From: Pratylenchus scribneri
Lineage: Eukaryota; Nematoda; Chromadorea; Rhabditida; Pratylenchidae
NCBI GenBank assembly: GCA_030063045.1
Contig: JAQSEB010000023.1
Location: 3,720,001 to 3,784,000 of the forward strand
Direction: 5' to 3'
DNA length: 64,000 nucleotides
The notes beneath the pieces are model-generated. The model saw only the letters and a program-made list of their open reading frames with translations. It made no database searches and was not told where the DNA came from. This document shows positions 43,153 through 54,853 of the stretch, piece by piece. Both the position numbers and the translations under genes were made by a program. The stretch's first letter is position 1, and the number at the start of each line of letters is the position of its first letter.

Positions 43153-46100
43153 TTAAGGCTCCTCATCCGCATCGCTCAATGGTTCGCCGTGTGCAGCCAA
43201 TCTTCGTCGATATTCATGCATTTTACGGTCTTGTTCTGCCAAAAGCAGTAGCAAATCTTCATGTTCCTTTTTCAATAAATCCATTTCTCCATCATTATTT
43301 TGTTGCGAATTTTGAGTCGTTGGTGGCATTGTTTGCTATAAATAATTTATTTATTTTTAATTATTTTTTATGTCTTACTTGTTGCTGAATTAATTGTTGT
43401 TGTTGTAATTTATGCTCAGTATCCGTCAATTGTTGTTCTAATTGACGAATTCGTCCTTCGGCAAATTCATTCAATTTGACTTGTTCGGCCAATGCATTGC
43501 TTTGCTGTTCGAATGCCTGCCATCCAAAATTGATTTGTTCCTGCAATTCTTGTTGTTGCTGTTGCAATTGTTGAAGTATAGGATCCATTGGATTTGGCAA
43601 CTTTAAATAAATGTTGATTTAAAAATTATTTCTCTAAGTAATTTATCAGATTAAATTTGTTAATATTTTATTTACTTGGCCAAGTTGATAGGATTGCCAT
43701 TGCAAAGCCCATTGTTTGTATTTTTCTGCCTCATTTTGCCATTGTTGGGCTATCACAGTCAATTGTTGTAATTTTGTTTCCATATCAGCCCGATGCTCGC
43801 ATTGTTCAATTTTTGTGGCCAATTCCGTCCTCAAACGTTGAATTTCAGCCTCACAAGCCATCCTCATTTCATCAGTGTTTTGAAAAGTCGATGATTGAGT
43901 AACAATCTCATTATTAATGGAATTAGTGCCTTGAGGATACTGAAAAAATAATTTGTAATATAATTATTAACATTTAAACTCACCCCATTGCATTTTTGTT
44001 GATCATTTTCGTCGGCAATTTGTTCTTTTGTTGTCTTCAATTCATCCAACCGCCTTGTAAGGTCGGCGATTTTCTCATCCTGTTTCATAATTATCTTCTT
44101 GTACGGAGCCAATGCCGTGTCCCATTGCGAGCTGACCGCAGAAGGGAATTCACCATTTGGGCAGAATGTTTTCAGCAATGTGCCTAAATAAAATATGATT
44201 ATTTTTAATGAGATTGAGAGGACTCACTTTCCAATCCTTTGAAGAATTTTGTGAATTGATAATCCAACAATAAATCCGATGGACTTTTTGCCAATGGCTG
44301 TGGCCTTTGGACAGCTCGAATATAGAATTCCGATTTGGAAACGCCCTCCAAATATTCAGCCAATCGCTCTCGGCCAATTTGGCGTCTTTCCAATAATTGC
44401 ATTAAATTTACTCTAAAACATTGAATTAATTTTGATTTTAATTCTAAATATGGAAACTTTTTTTCGGCTTTTCCTTCGACCATTTCCCAGGAATGTAAAC
44501 AAATGCCAATGACAAATGCAACCAGCCCCTTTACCAATTGATTTTCTGCTTCCGTTATTTCCGTATTTTGATCAACTAAAAATTATTAAATTTTTAATCA
44601 ATTTATTGGTATTATTTTAAATGAAAACGAACCAAGTTGGCCAATCATATAGTTAATATTTTCGTCCGTAGACATGAACATTTCGATTGCCGCCGTACAA
44701 TTATGGAACCAAACAGCCAAAAGCATCAAAAGGCCACATCGAGTTTGCAATTTTCTTGGACCGCAGGCGCAGAGCATTCGGCAAAGATGGGCCAAAAGTG
44801 GTTGCGGTTCTTTGCTGGTTGATGTGGAGAGTTGGACACGAAGAAGTTGAGGTTTAAGATGGTCCGCATCAAGTAGGGTATGAACCAGGGATATTGCACC
44901 GAACCTGATAATTTCATTTAAGAATGACTCAAAAAGGAAGAAAAAACCAACCAAACTTGCAATGGTTCATGGTTGACCAGAGCACCGCATAAATAATGAC
45001 CAATCAATGATTGTGCCTCCTCTTCGGCCATCGCCTCTTCAGATGTTTTTTTGGTGGTGCCTCCTCCCTCTTGTTTGGGGGCATTTGTCCCATCAATTTG
45101 GGGTAGCAATGTGTGAATTATTCGGATTTTGCCATTTTCATTTGTGTGCAAATAACAAAGGAAACAATAAAAAACGGCCAATCGGAGTCGAAAAGGTTGC
45201 TTCTCTGATGTCATCGAAAGCAGGAGAATGAGGAGAGCCGGTCTGAAAATTAATTAAAAGAGTAAAAATAAAATTAGATATCTCAAAAAAAACCTGACTC
45301 CATCTTGATCGGTCACTGTTGAATGTGCAAAAAATTCCTGGTTTGCATAATTGCATCGGATCATTTCTGCAACCGTGACCACCGATTCGGCCAAAACCTC
45401 CACAGAAACGCCCAATTGTGAGAGAAGAACTTTGCAGAGCAAATCGAGCATTCCCGATTTGAGCAATGTTTGTTGGGCTTGATGGGTGGCCTTGTGGATA
45501 TTGTCAATTGGGGAACAAAGTGACCGGATGATTTGGAGGATTAGCATAAAATTGGCAATTTTTTGGGCACTCCACTCATCATCGATGAGACCGCCGCCCA
45601 TTTGATTTTGAATTTGTTGCTCCTCTTCCGATGGATAAATGAAAGCATTGGCCAATTGAGTTAGCTGCTTGATTAGACTGAAATAATATTTAGTTGGATT
45701 TAATTTATTTATTCAATTATATACTTTGCTTCCCGGAATCCCTCCTGATTGCTTGCATTTTTCCTCAATAAATTTAGCATAACAAAAAGGCAATCCTCAA
45801 TGACAATACTGTCCAATGGCTCTTGAGAAATTACATCGAAAAGTAGTTGAAATGCATTCTCAAAATAGAGTAATTGTTGGATTTGTGCATTCCCACGGCT
45901 CAATTCGCTTAACATCAAAACCACATTGTTCCGGATAACTTCACGCTAAATTGCCAAAAATATTGGATTATCATTCATAATAAAAATTTACCTTGTCATT
46001 AAGTAAATCAACAATATTAGAGACACCCCGTTGGCTAATCACCGATTGTTGCACAGCACTGGGCCGATGCCGAAGGAGGGAAGTGAGCAATTTAATGGCA

Positions 46101-46695
46101 TTCCTAGAATTTTTATGATTATATAGGATATTTCCTTTTCAATAAACCTTCTAATTGTGAATTCATTTGTAGTCAAAAGTTTGATGAGGGCCGGCATAAA
46201 ATTGGCTTTTTGAAGTAATAATTCGGCAAGTCGATCGCCGATTTCATCATCTGCTGCCACCGACAATTGTTCTTCTTCCGTGGCATCCGTCAAAGTACAG
46301 TCCAGAATATCCAGCGTCAATGTTATCAAATCGGTAAAATTCGTGTCCTTCTCAAGCACATCAATGAATGCGTTCATGCCCCGGGTGGCAACATGCAAAC
46401 GCAAATTCTGCAAAATTAAAAATTATATTTGGATTGATTTAATTAATTTGCTTTAAGTTATTTAATGATTGTTGGCTAATATCAATTATTAATAATTATA
46501 TATGGGTTAATAAATATTAATAGAATTAAAACGAACCCTTGCCAATGATCTCAATGCTTTCAACGCATCCCTTCGATCATCCAAATCACTTGCGGTTTCG
46601 AGTCGTTCCACCAGCCTATCGATGATTTCAGCATTTGTGGCCTCATTTTGCGGATCATCAGCAGCGGAGGCAAAAAAATTACGAAAAATTGACAT
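43153..46695 (-). CDS. General vesicular transport factor p115/USO1
   Basis: About a dozen minus-strand exons. The N-terminal armadillo-like head begins [14 protein letters not shown], with [79 protein letters not shown] and [16 protein letters not shown], which are p115 hallmarks. The central/C-terminal part (about 43400-44100) is coiled coil ([48 protein letters not shown]). The chain ends in a short acidic tail (LSDADEEP). p115 tethers COPI/COPII vesicles to cis-Golgi membranes through GM130/giantin and SNAREs. The coiled coil is rich in Gln. An acceptor-like TATATTAG lies just before the ATG. It is the middle gene of a leftward cluster. Confidence 0.92.
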
Positions 46696-46983
46696 TTTCT
46701 CTAATATATTAAATTAATAATACTTTATAGAAATTTATATATGTAAAATATTTTAAGATATAAAACATTTTCAATTTAAAATGAAATGTAAAGAAAACTT
46801 TATTTTGAAAAAATAGATTAAATTGAAAAGAAAAATTGTTGTCAAAAAACAAAAAATGGAGGGAAAACATAAATAAATCAATTCAAACAATTATTGTGTC
46901 AATTCAAATAAATTTATTCAAAAAAGATCATCATTCTGTCCATGTGGGAGCTGTTTTTCCTCTGTTTTGTGCTTCAACTGAAT
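46696..46983. other. Spacer between RNPS1 and USO1
   Basis: About 290 AT-rich bases holding the RNPS1 3' UTR. No gene or repeat visible. Confidence 0.4.
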
Positions 46984-48027
46984 TTAGAGAAAATTAATTA
47001 ACTTAATCAGTCTTCGGTCATTAGAATTATAACCTAGTTCCTTAACGACGTGGTGGCGATCCCCGATAGCGTCCTCCGTTGCTGTTGCCCAATGGAATTG
47101 TATTTGCACCGGTGCCGCGCAATTGCGGTGAACGACTTCGACGGCGATGAGCCGGCGATGAGCCGGCGGTGACCCATAGTGGCGGCCACCACCCATGCGA
47201 CGAGGCGAACGGCTACGTTCACGTTTCATTGCCATTGGAGAGATGCCACGACCTTAAAATATTTTTAAATTTATTGGTTTTTTAAGAAAATTACCGCCAC
47301 GATATGGAAGTGTGATCTCACATTGGATCTCCAACCCGTCGATTTGGGCTCCGTCCATGTGCTTCATTGCTTTCTCCGCATCCTCCGATTTGTCATATTC
47401 CACATATCCATAGCCACGCGGCAAATGACTGTGTAAACGATCCATTGGTAATTCGCAAGATTTTAGCACACCAAACAATGTGAAAATTTCCTCCAAATGG
47501 GCTTTGGTGACATTTCGGCTCAGATTGCTTGAATTTTTGGGTTTGGAAATTTAACAAAATTCAAATACAAACCGAACGCAAAGTCTGCGGGCCGGCGGTT
47601 CTGGAGTTGGCTCACGGCGTTCACGTGGCGGTGGTGAATTGGCCCGTTCACGACGAGGAGGTGGTGAGCGCCGTGGAGAACGATGGCGAACTGGTGATGG
47701 TTGCCTACGCCGAGTTGGCGATGGCGAACGTCTGGAAGAGCTTACGGTTGTTTTCTCAGTTTTTGCTTGGGCTCGGCGTGGAGAACGAGAGCGGGATCTG
47801 TTAATTAGTCAGTCGTTAATTTATAGAGTTTAGTTATAAATAAACCTGCGCGGAGAACGACGATGAGTGCGTTCTTCACGGCTTGATGCCTTTGTTTTCT
47901 TTGGAGTCGGTGAACGAGAAGCGGATGATGAACTTGATGAATCTGAACTGCTTGAACTACCGCTGGACGAACTTCCTGAACTGGAGCTGCTGCTTGAACG
48001 TGAGCGACGTTTTGGCTTTTCGACCAT
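46984..48027 (-). CDS. rnp-1-like: RNA-binding protein RNPS1 (last exon frameshifted)
   Basis: The N-terminus is a long Ser tract (KPKRRSRSSSSSS), then RS/PR repeats (SPRRSPPPRRERANSPPP). A single RRM follows: LSRNVTKAHLEEIFTLFG, RGYGYVEYDKSEDAEKAMKHMDG, with GLEIQCEITLP, the RNPS1 pattern. RNPS1 joins the ASAP/PSAP complex and the exon-junction complex in the nucleus. The last exon has an 11-base direct duplication (47145-47155 = 47156-47166). The literal frame runs past the RS-like tail to a stop at 46984. With one copy of the 11-mer the frame would end at 47042-47044 after an SPPRR tail. The gene symbol is only a pointer to the family. Confidence 0.85.
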
Positions 48028-48750
48028 AATTTAATTTTATTTTCCTATAAATGTTTTTAATTATTTTTGGTTAATGAGAAAAATTAACCGATAATGATAA
48101 TCCGAAATTTCTGATGAATAACGGAAATTGACGGAATAGAACCCTGACCGGGAGACGGGACCGGAACAAAAGATGGAATGCGCAATGCATGCAATGCAAT
48201 GCATTGATGGAAAGGGAAATTGGTAAAAAACTAAAAAATATAATGCCAAATTTTTAAAATATTATATATTACGGTACCGAGAATGTAGTAGGAAGATAGA
48301 AGAGACGAGAGATATAGAAAGAAGAGGAATGCGATGCGAGTGGTGAGGCGAGACGCGAGACGAGGGGGGGGGGGGGGGGGGGGGGGGAGGGGGACGGGGC
48401 AGAGTCATGGCTTTTGGCGTTCATTTTCAATTTTAGGCGACGGCCGGCGAGTATTGAGGTGAGAATGAGATTTGGTTTTAGATTTAGAGCTTAGCTTCCC
48501 TATTTTTTTTTACAAATATTCTCATTTTTAACGCTATGTTTATGATGACTGATGAGAACTAGCTCAGGCGAACGCCCTACCGGGCGTTCTTCTGAGCTAG
48601 TCAAAGTCTTTTTCTCTATCTAACACATCTTATCTAAATTCTTTTTCTTTTCTCTTTCTTACTCATCTTATCTAAATTCTTTTTCTTTTCACTTTCTTAT
48701 TCATCTTATTTACGATGTCCTCCGAAATTGGTGATCTATTTTCGTATCAT
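48028..48750. repeat. Repeat-rich upstream region of RNPS1: G24 tract, hairpin, pyrimidine repeats
   Basis: It contains a run of 24 G (48364-48387). A strong hairpin (48558-48601, arms ACTAGCTCAG/CTGAGCTAGT and GAACGCCC/GGGCGTTC) follows. A duplicated ATCTTATCTAAATTCTTTTTC stretch lies at about 48625-48715. No gene. Confidence 0.7.
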
Positions 48751-49055
48751 CTTCGCCCCTTCGGGGCTCAGACGGTTGATAAGGGTTTATGGATATATTT
48801 CCATATAATCTTCGCCCCTTCGGGGCTCAAACGGTTGATAAGGGTTTATGAATATATTTCCCTATAATCTTCGCCCCTTCGGGGCTCAAACTGTTGATAA
48901 GGGTTTATGGATATATTTCCGTATAATCTTCGCCCCTTCGGGGCTCAAATGGTTGATAAGGGTTTATGAATATAATCTTCGCCCCTTCGGGGCTCAAACG
49001 GTTGATAAGGGTTTATGGATATATTTCCGTATAATCTTCGCCTCTTCGGGGCTCA
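48751..49055. repeat. Tandem repeat, 59-bp unit, six copies
   Basis: The block CTTCGCCCCTTCGGGGCTCA recurs at 48751, 48810, 48869, 48928, 48977 and 49036, a 59-base period with one 10-base shorter copy. Each unit holds the palindrome GCCCC-TTC-GGGGC followed by AAACGGTTGATAAGGGTTTATG. Confidence 0.95.
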
Positions 49056-49070
49056 GTTCCAGCATCATCA

Positions 49071-49560
49071 AACTTAGGCATAACTTATGGCCTAGCTACG
49101 CGAGACTTGAACCAAGTGCAAAATCATTATCATATTCGTATTCAGAAACCTCGATTACCCCATATTTGACATTTTCATCATCTAATTCTATAATCCTCAA
49201 ACTTGGCCATAACTTATGGCCCAGCTGAGCGAGACTTGAACCAAATGCAAAACCAATGTCACCATCGTTTTCAGCACCCTCGATTACCCTATATTTGACA
49301 TTTCTTTCATCAAAACCTAAGATCTTCAAACTTGGCCATAACTTATGGCCCAGCTGCGCGAGACTTGAACCAAATGCAAAACCAATGTCACCATCGTTTT
49401 CAGCACCCTCGATTACCCTATATTTGACATTTCTTTCATCAAAATCTAAAATCTTCAAACTTGGCCATAACTTATGGCCTAGCTGCGCGAGACTTCAACC
49501 AAATGCAAAATCAATGTCACCATCGTCTTCAGTATACCAATTTTGTATCATTTTCTATTT
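49071..49560. repeat. Tandem repeat, 129-bp unit, about four copies
   Basis: AACTTGG(C)CATAACTTATGGCC recurs at 49071, 49200, 49329 and 49458, each 129 bases apart. As 129 is a multiple of three, frames on both strands stay open for 120-130 codons, but no protein character supports a gene. Confidence 0.95.
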
Positions 49561-50198
49561 TCCATTTCTCAGTTTACTGTATCTGACCTACCGTATACTT
49601 TTCTCCTTGAAGATTACGGTATTTGACATACCGTATACCAAAATCACGTAAAATCACGTGAATCAAAAAACTGTTGATATGTGCATGATCAGCACCCTCA
49701 ATTACCCTTACTGCCAAAAATTCAGCTCAATCCATCCACACAACACTGAGAAAACCGAGTAACAGACAAGATTACACCTCTAAAATTATATATAGGATTG
49801 TATATTGCAAAAATAAATTGTATAAAATTAGACGAAATCGAAAGCTAGAGCTAGTAATATCAATCAATAGTAAGTAGGTAGTTGGGATTATTATTTGTTC
49901 AACAACAAAAACATCGTTTTTATCCATGATAATCAATCTTCATCTCTAAGTCTTAAATTAGTCACTCACAACAATCAATCCCCACTTCAAGTCAATATTT
50001 TATGAGCAGCAGGGGGCCGGGCACTATAAATATAAGTCAAAGATCATTTTACGCCCACCCATTGCTTTGCTTGCTTCCAATTGGAAATATAATTCGCCCT
50101 TGGCCCCTTTAATCTGATTTTATCTTTATTTTTATATTAAATCAAACTTCTTTTAGCAAATAAATAAATTTTGAAAAACCAAAGAATTCCAATTAAAA
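49561..50198. promoter_or_regulatory. Upstream region of cyclophilin with possible TATA box
   Basis: AT-rich. TATAAATA at 50025-50032 lies about 170 bases before the ATG. An acceptor-like CTTTTAG near 50149-50156 could receive a spliced leader. Two TACGGTATTTGACATACCGTATAC inverted patches occur at about 49580-49640. No gene seen. Confidence 0.4.
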
Positions 50199-51063
<865 letters not shown>

Positions 51064-51456
51064 AGGAAGGACGAAAGAATGCAAAAGAAGATGGATGAGC
51101 CGCATGAATTTTGGAGCAACATTCAACAATAAATCCACACATTGTTTCTCCCGTAGACTTTAGGCATTCTTTTTCCACCCACCAGACTCTTTAATTAATA
51201 TCTCATTTATTTAAATAAGTTATTCTCCCAATTCTTGATGATAATTTTTTGTTGTTAAGCATCAAAACATGACATGTTGGCTCCGTTAAACTTATTAATT
51301 TTGGTTTAAATAAAGTTAAATGCACACAATTTGGGTTAATTTGAATATTTCACACTTTTTGTTAGTCTTAAATAATCAGCAACACAATCGAATATTGTTG
51401 CTGATTTAAAAGCTCAAAATAGAAAATTTCAAATTAGGAGAATATAAATATTAAAG
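51064..51456. other. Convergent 3' intergenic region between cyclophilin and DEG/ENaC
   Basis: About 390 AT-rich bases, including the cyclophilin 3' UTR with an AATAAA-like site near 51309. Nothing else visible. Confidence 0.45.
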
Positions 51457-53744
51457 TTAATTTTTATTCGGATTTTTCTTCTCCCCAGCTGATTTAATAA
51501 AAATTTTGGCGGTTTTATTCATTTCCATCGCTTTCTTGACCAGCTCCTGCATTTGTCTAAGTCTTGGAAATTTTTTTATTGGTGGATTTTTTCGGGCCAG
51601 TAGACTGCTTTCTGCATCCATCTGTGCGACTTTTCGGATATGCGGAACACCGATGAAAACGATTGCCTCCAAAAGGCTCATCAGAGTGAAACCAAGGTAA
51701 AGGGCCATTGTGCCACCGATTTCGCCTGTAAAATCAGCATATTTTGCAAAGAATAATCCAATATGTGTTATCTTATACGTTATACCTAAATTTGGGTTCG
51801 GTTTCCTTTTTTTTATTGGCGATATTTTTATCAAATCGTAATTCCCCTCAAGAAATATTTGTTTGTCCATAAAATGTGTTTATTTTACTCATTTAAACGT
51901 TTTAGTTTTACTAGACTAATAGAAATTACGGTATTGGATACTGTATTGGAATGAAACGAACTTAGCATTTTCCATTCGGCCGAACGTAATTGATGCAATG
52001 TTTCCTGCATTACAACGTCGGTGGGATAAATTCGCAAATTTGGAGATTTACTAAAATTTCCAAGGATGTCAAGATGACCGTGTTCATCATTCTTACGGGT
52101 TAAGGCCTTCACGTTCGGCGCTACTTCGCGTAAAAATTGCACTTTCGACTGTGAATCTGTTAAATTCCTTATCCTCCCGGCAACGTTGTTGGGCAGCAAT
52201 GGCCCTTTGAATGGCACATTCAGAGAGGCCAAATGTCAAATTGGCGAAATCTTCGGCATTCCGAGCAAAAATGCTCAAAATGATGGGATAATAAAAATTT
52301 AGAGGAAAAAGGAGTTAGGCTTATAGGCCAAACTTTGTGAAGAATTCACTAGGACATGTCCAATTCTTAGTTTTGGCCAATTCACTGTCCGTACGCCAAA
52401 CACAATATTCATAAGATGAATTGGTAGGAGCCAGTTGGGATTCGGGCAATTCATTCTTGGTTATCTGTGTAATGTGAATGGATGTGGATTCAGTTCAAAA
52501 ATTCTCATAAAAACAATGGAATTAACAAGCACATTTATAGAGGAAATTGACCATCTTGAATTCACAAATATATTCCCAAATTTACCTTCAAAATTTCAAT
52601 GATTTGTATTGTGTTAAGTGCGTCTCGTTCCATCAACATATGAGGAGAACCGACCAGCGGAATTTGACTTGGCCATTTGACGGCGTCACCGGCAAATCGA
52701 AGGAAAATCTTATAGGGGAATTTTTCAACAAGTCATTTTATGAAACCGAGGCCAACGCCAAAGTATTCTCGGAAGCATCGATTGAAACGGTGGAATTGAA
52801 GAAAATTCCAATCTCATAATCGCTGACAACTTTAAAAGGAATTTCACAATTTCAAAATATGATATTTGCCTTGAAAATCATTTGGCTCATCGGCTTCATC
52901 AATTTCTGTGACTGAATTCAATGTGAAATTGTTCGAGGCATTTTCTGAACCATTCCTCCGAATATATTGTTGGGCATTTCCGCCACTGTTTGCGTTAAGC
53001 CGTACTTCAATGCAAAAGCCCTGTGGAATTTTTTGTACTGTTTTAATTTATGTTAGATTAAAAATAGTCCCAAATAAACCCTAAACATATTCCATCTAAT
53101 ACAGAAGTAGAAAACAGAAATCTATATGACCATACAAAAATAAGTATGGACCTGTGAAGTCCATTTGCAACGCAATTCACACTCATATTCCACCAATTTG
53201 ATGTTATAGGTGCAACTTTGTGAGGTAAATAATTTTAAAAATAATATTTAAATTTCACAATGGAACAACGAGTGCCATCTGATGGCTTTTGGCTAGGTCG
53301 GGTGAATTTTGTTCAAAAACCGATTCGCGGCATAGATCTAGCAAAGGTATTGGATGACTTCTTCAATGTTTTGGAGGAATTATTTTAAAATATTATTTGA
53401 ATTAACCCATTTAATGGATGACAAAGGTAGACAAGAGGTAATGCCACCTGTTGAAGTCGATATTTTCTCGAGGATGTTTGCACTGGATTGCGCAAATATT
53501 GGCCAATTAACCAGACCAATTGAGCGCACATTCCAAAAAGGCTGCAGAGGAATGTGCCGATAGCCATTATTCTTTTTTTTGGGAATTGAAATAATTTTTA
53601 ATTTTTGGAAATTATGAATTCGATTCATTTGGTAAAATTTATAATAATAATTTTTTAAATGTATTATAAAGTCTCACCTAATTAACAATGTGACTTTTGA
53701 AGTCATAAATCGGAATCCCGGCAATTCTGTATACTCACAAAATT
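51457..53744 (-). CDS. DEG/ENaC-type sodium channel, body of a gene split by a gypsy element
   Basis: The remaining 5' exon (53690-53744) encodes DQFCEYTELPGFRFMTSKV, followed by the first membrane exon (FLCSLFGMCAQLVWLIGQYL, then NPVQTSSRKY). Extracellular exons are Cys-bearing (YNIKLVEYECELRCKWTSQ; GFCIEVRLNANSGG; CAIQRAIAAQQRC). The last exon holds the second membrane segment with the family signature GEIGGTMALYLGFTLMSLLEAI and a basic tail. These channels conduct Na+ and act in mechanosensation or acid/peptide sensing. Some middle exons are tentative. The start codon is displaced to 58798 by the retrotransposon at 53750-58746, so this allele is probably null. Confidence 0.72.
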
Positions 53745-53749
53745 GATCC

Positions 53750-53997
53750 TGTTGTGTATTTATTACAACAAAGAACAAAATAATCAATTTAATAATTTAT
53801 TTATTTCCAAAATTAATTTGCAACAAAAAAATAAAATCAAATATAGGATTGGATAAATTCGGGAATCGAATATGAATGAATTGGGGGAATGGATTTTTGG
53901 CAGGTAAAATGTCTAAACAAAAATAACTAATAGGGATTTCATAATGCCAAAGAAATTTAAATATATTATGAAAGGTCAATTTTCACAATATCCAACA
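53750..53997 (-). repeat. 3' LTR of the gypsy element
   Basis: 248 bp, apparently identical to 58499-58746. Confidence 0.95.
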
Positions 53998-54008
53998 TCT
54001 CCCTCTTT
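53998..54008 (-). other. Polypurine tract of the gypsy element
   Basis: On the minus strand AAAGAGGGAGA directly precedes the 3' LTR, the expected primer site for plus-strand DNA synthesis. Confidence 0.7.
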
Positions 54009-54022
54009 AAATTGGATTCCCC

Positions 54023-54853
54023 TCATCTTTCCTCATAACGGCTTTTCGACGGATTCACTTGTAGAAACTTGGTCGGATGTCGCTGCCGTTGTGGATATGG
54101 ACTTCGGTGGAAAACAGGAGAATTCATTCGATTTTGTTCCTGTCCATTTTCGATGACATTTTCCTTTTGCTCATTTTCATTTTCCAGTGGATAACGACGT
54201 CGAATTTGATTGGAATGTCTGCGAACAACTTTTCCAATCACAGGAACTTGAATTCGATATAAAGGAGAATTTTCAATCCGCTCGATAATTTTTCCTAGAA
54301 TCCAATGAGTTTTGCCATAATGATAATTTAGCAAATAAACATCTTCTCCGGCAATGAATTCATTGGATTTTGCACCGTTTTTATTGTCGAATTGCTTTGC
54401 CATGTTTTTCCTATAATCCTCCTTCGCTTTTTGGATAGATGAAATGGGAATTTTCATTGACGATGGGTGAATTAATGACAATTTTGTGCGAATTTTTCGT
54501 CCCAAAAATAATTCATCGGGCGTATGACCATTCAAAGCTTGTTGAGGTGTTGTGCGATATGCCAAAAGCACTTTCTCAGCCCAATCAGGACCTTCCATTC
54601 GGCACTTCTTCATGGCCCTTTTGAATGTATCAACAAAACGTTCGATTTGGCCATTACTTTGTGGATGATAAGGAGGAGAAAAAGTGTGTTTGATGGCAAA
54701 TTCTTTGCAAAATTGATCAAATTCATAGGAAGTAAACTGAGATCCATTATCGGATACAATTTCCTTTGGAATGCCAAATCGATTGACAACTGTTCTGAGA
54801 ACTTGAACTGTTGCTGGGCCGAAGTTGTTGACATTCTGTATACTTCTGGCCAT
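54023..54853 (-). CDS. Gypsy integrase, C-terminal part in a shifted frame
   Basis: The frame covers the second catalytic Asp (SDNGSQF) and the Glu (PQSNGQIERF) of the D,D-35-E integrase core, then the C-terminal domain (FIAGEDVYLLNYHYGKTHWILGKI) and a basic tail. It overlaps the upstream frame by about 240 bases. Homology passes from one frame to the other near 54800-54812, consistent with a one-base loss in this copy. The first residues of this frame (before TVQVLRTVV) are out-of-frame translation. Confidence 0.85.
   Translation of the reverse strand: MARSIQNVNNFGPATVQVLRTVVNRFGIPKEIVSDNGSQFTSYEFDQFCKEFAIKHTFSPPYHPQSNGQIERFVDTFKRAMKKCRMEGPDWAEKVLLAYRTTPQQALNGHTPDELFLGRKIRTKLSLIHPSSMKIPISSIQKAKEDYRKNMAKQFDNKNGAKSNEFIAGEDVYLLNYHYGKTHWILGKIIERIENSPLYRIQVPVIGKVVRRHSNQIRRRYPLENENEQKENVIENGQEQNRMNSPVFHRSPYPQRQRHPTKFLQVNPSKSRYEER

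Noticed and set aside
48848..49651. Three long frames of 120-131 codons on both strands
   Set aside because: Products of the 59-bp and 129-bp tandem repeats; the translations are simple repeats without conserved features.
52547..52819. Plus-strand 90-codon frame opposite the DEG/ENaC gene
   Set aside because: The minus strand gives channel-like exons with splice sites in the same place.
53797..53979. 60-codon minus-strand frame also present at 58546-58728
   Set aside because: It is LTR sequence of the gypsy element; useful as evidence of LTR identity, not a gene.
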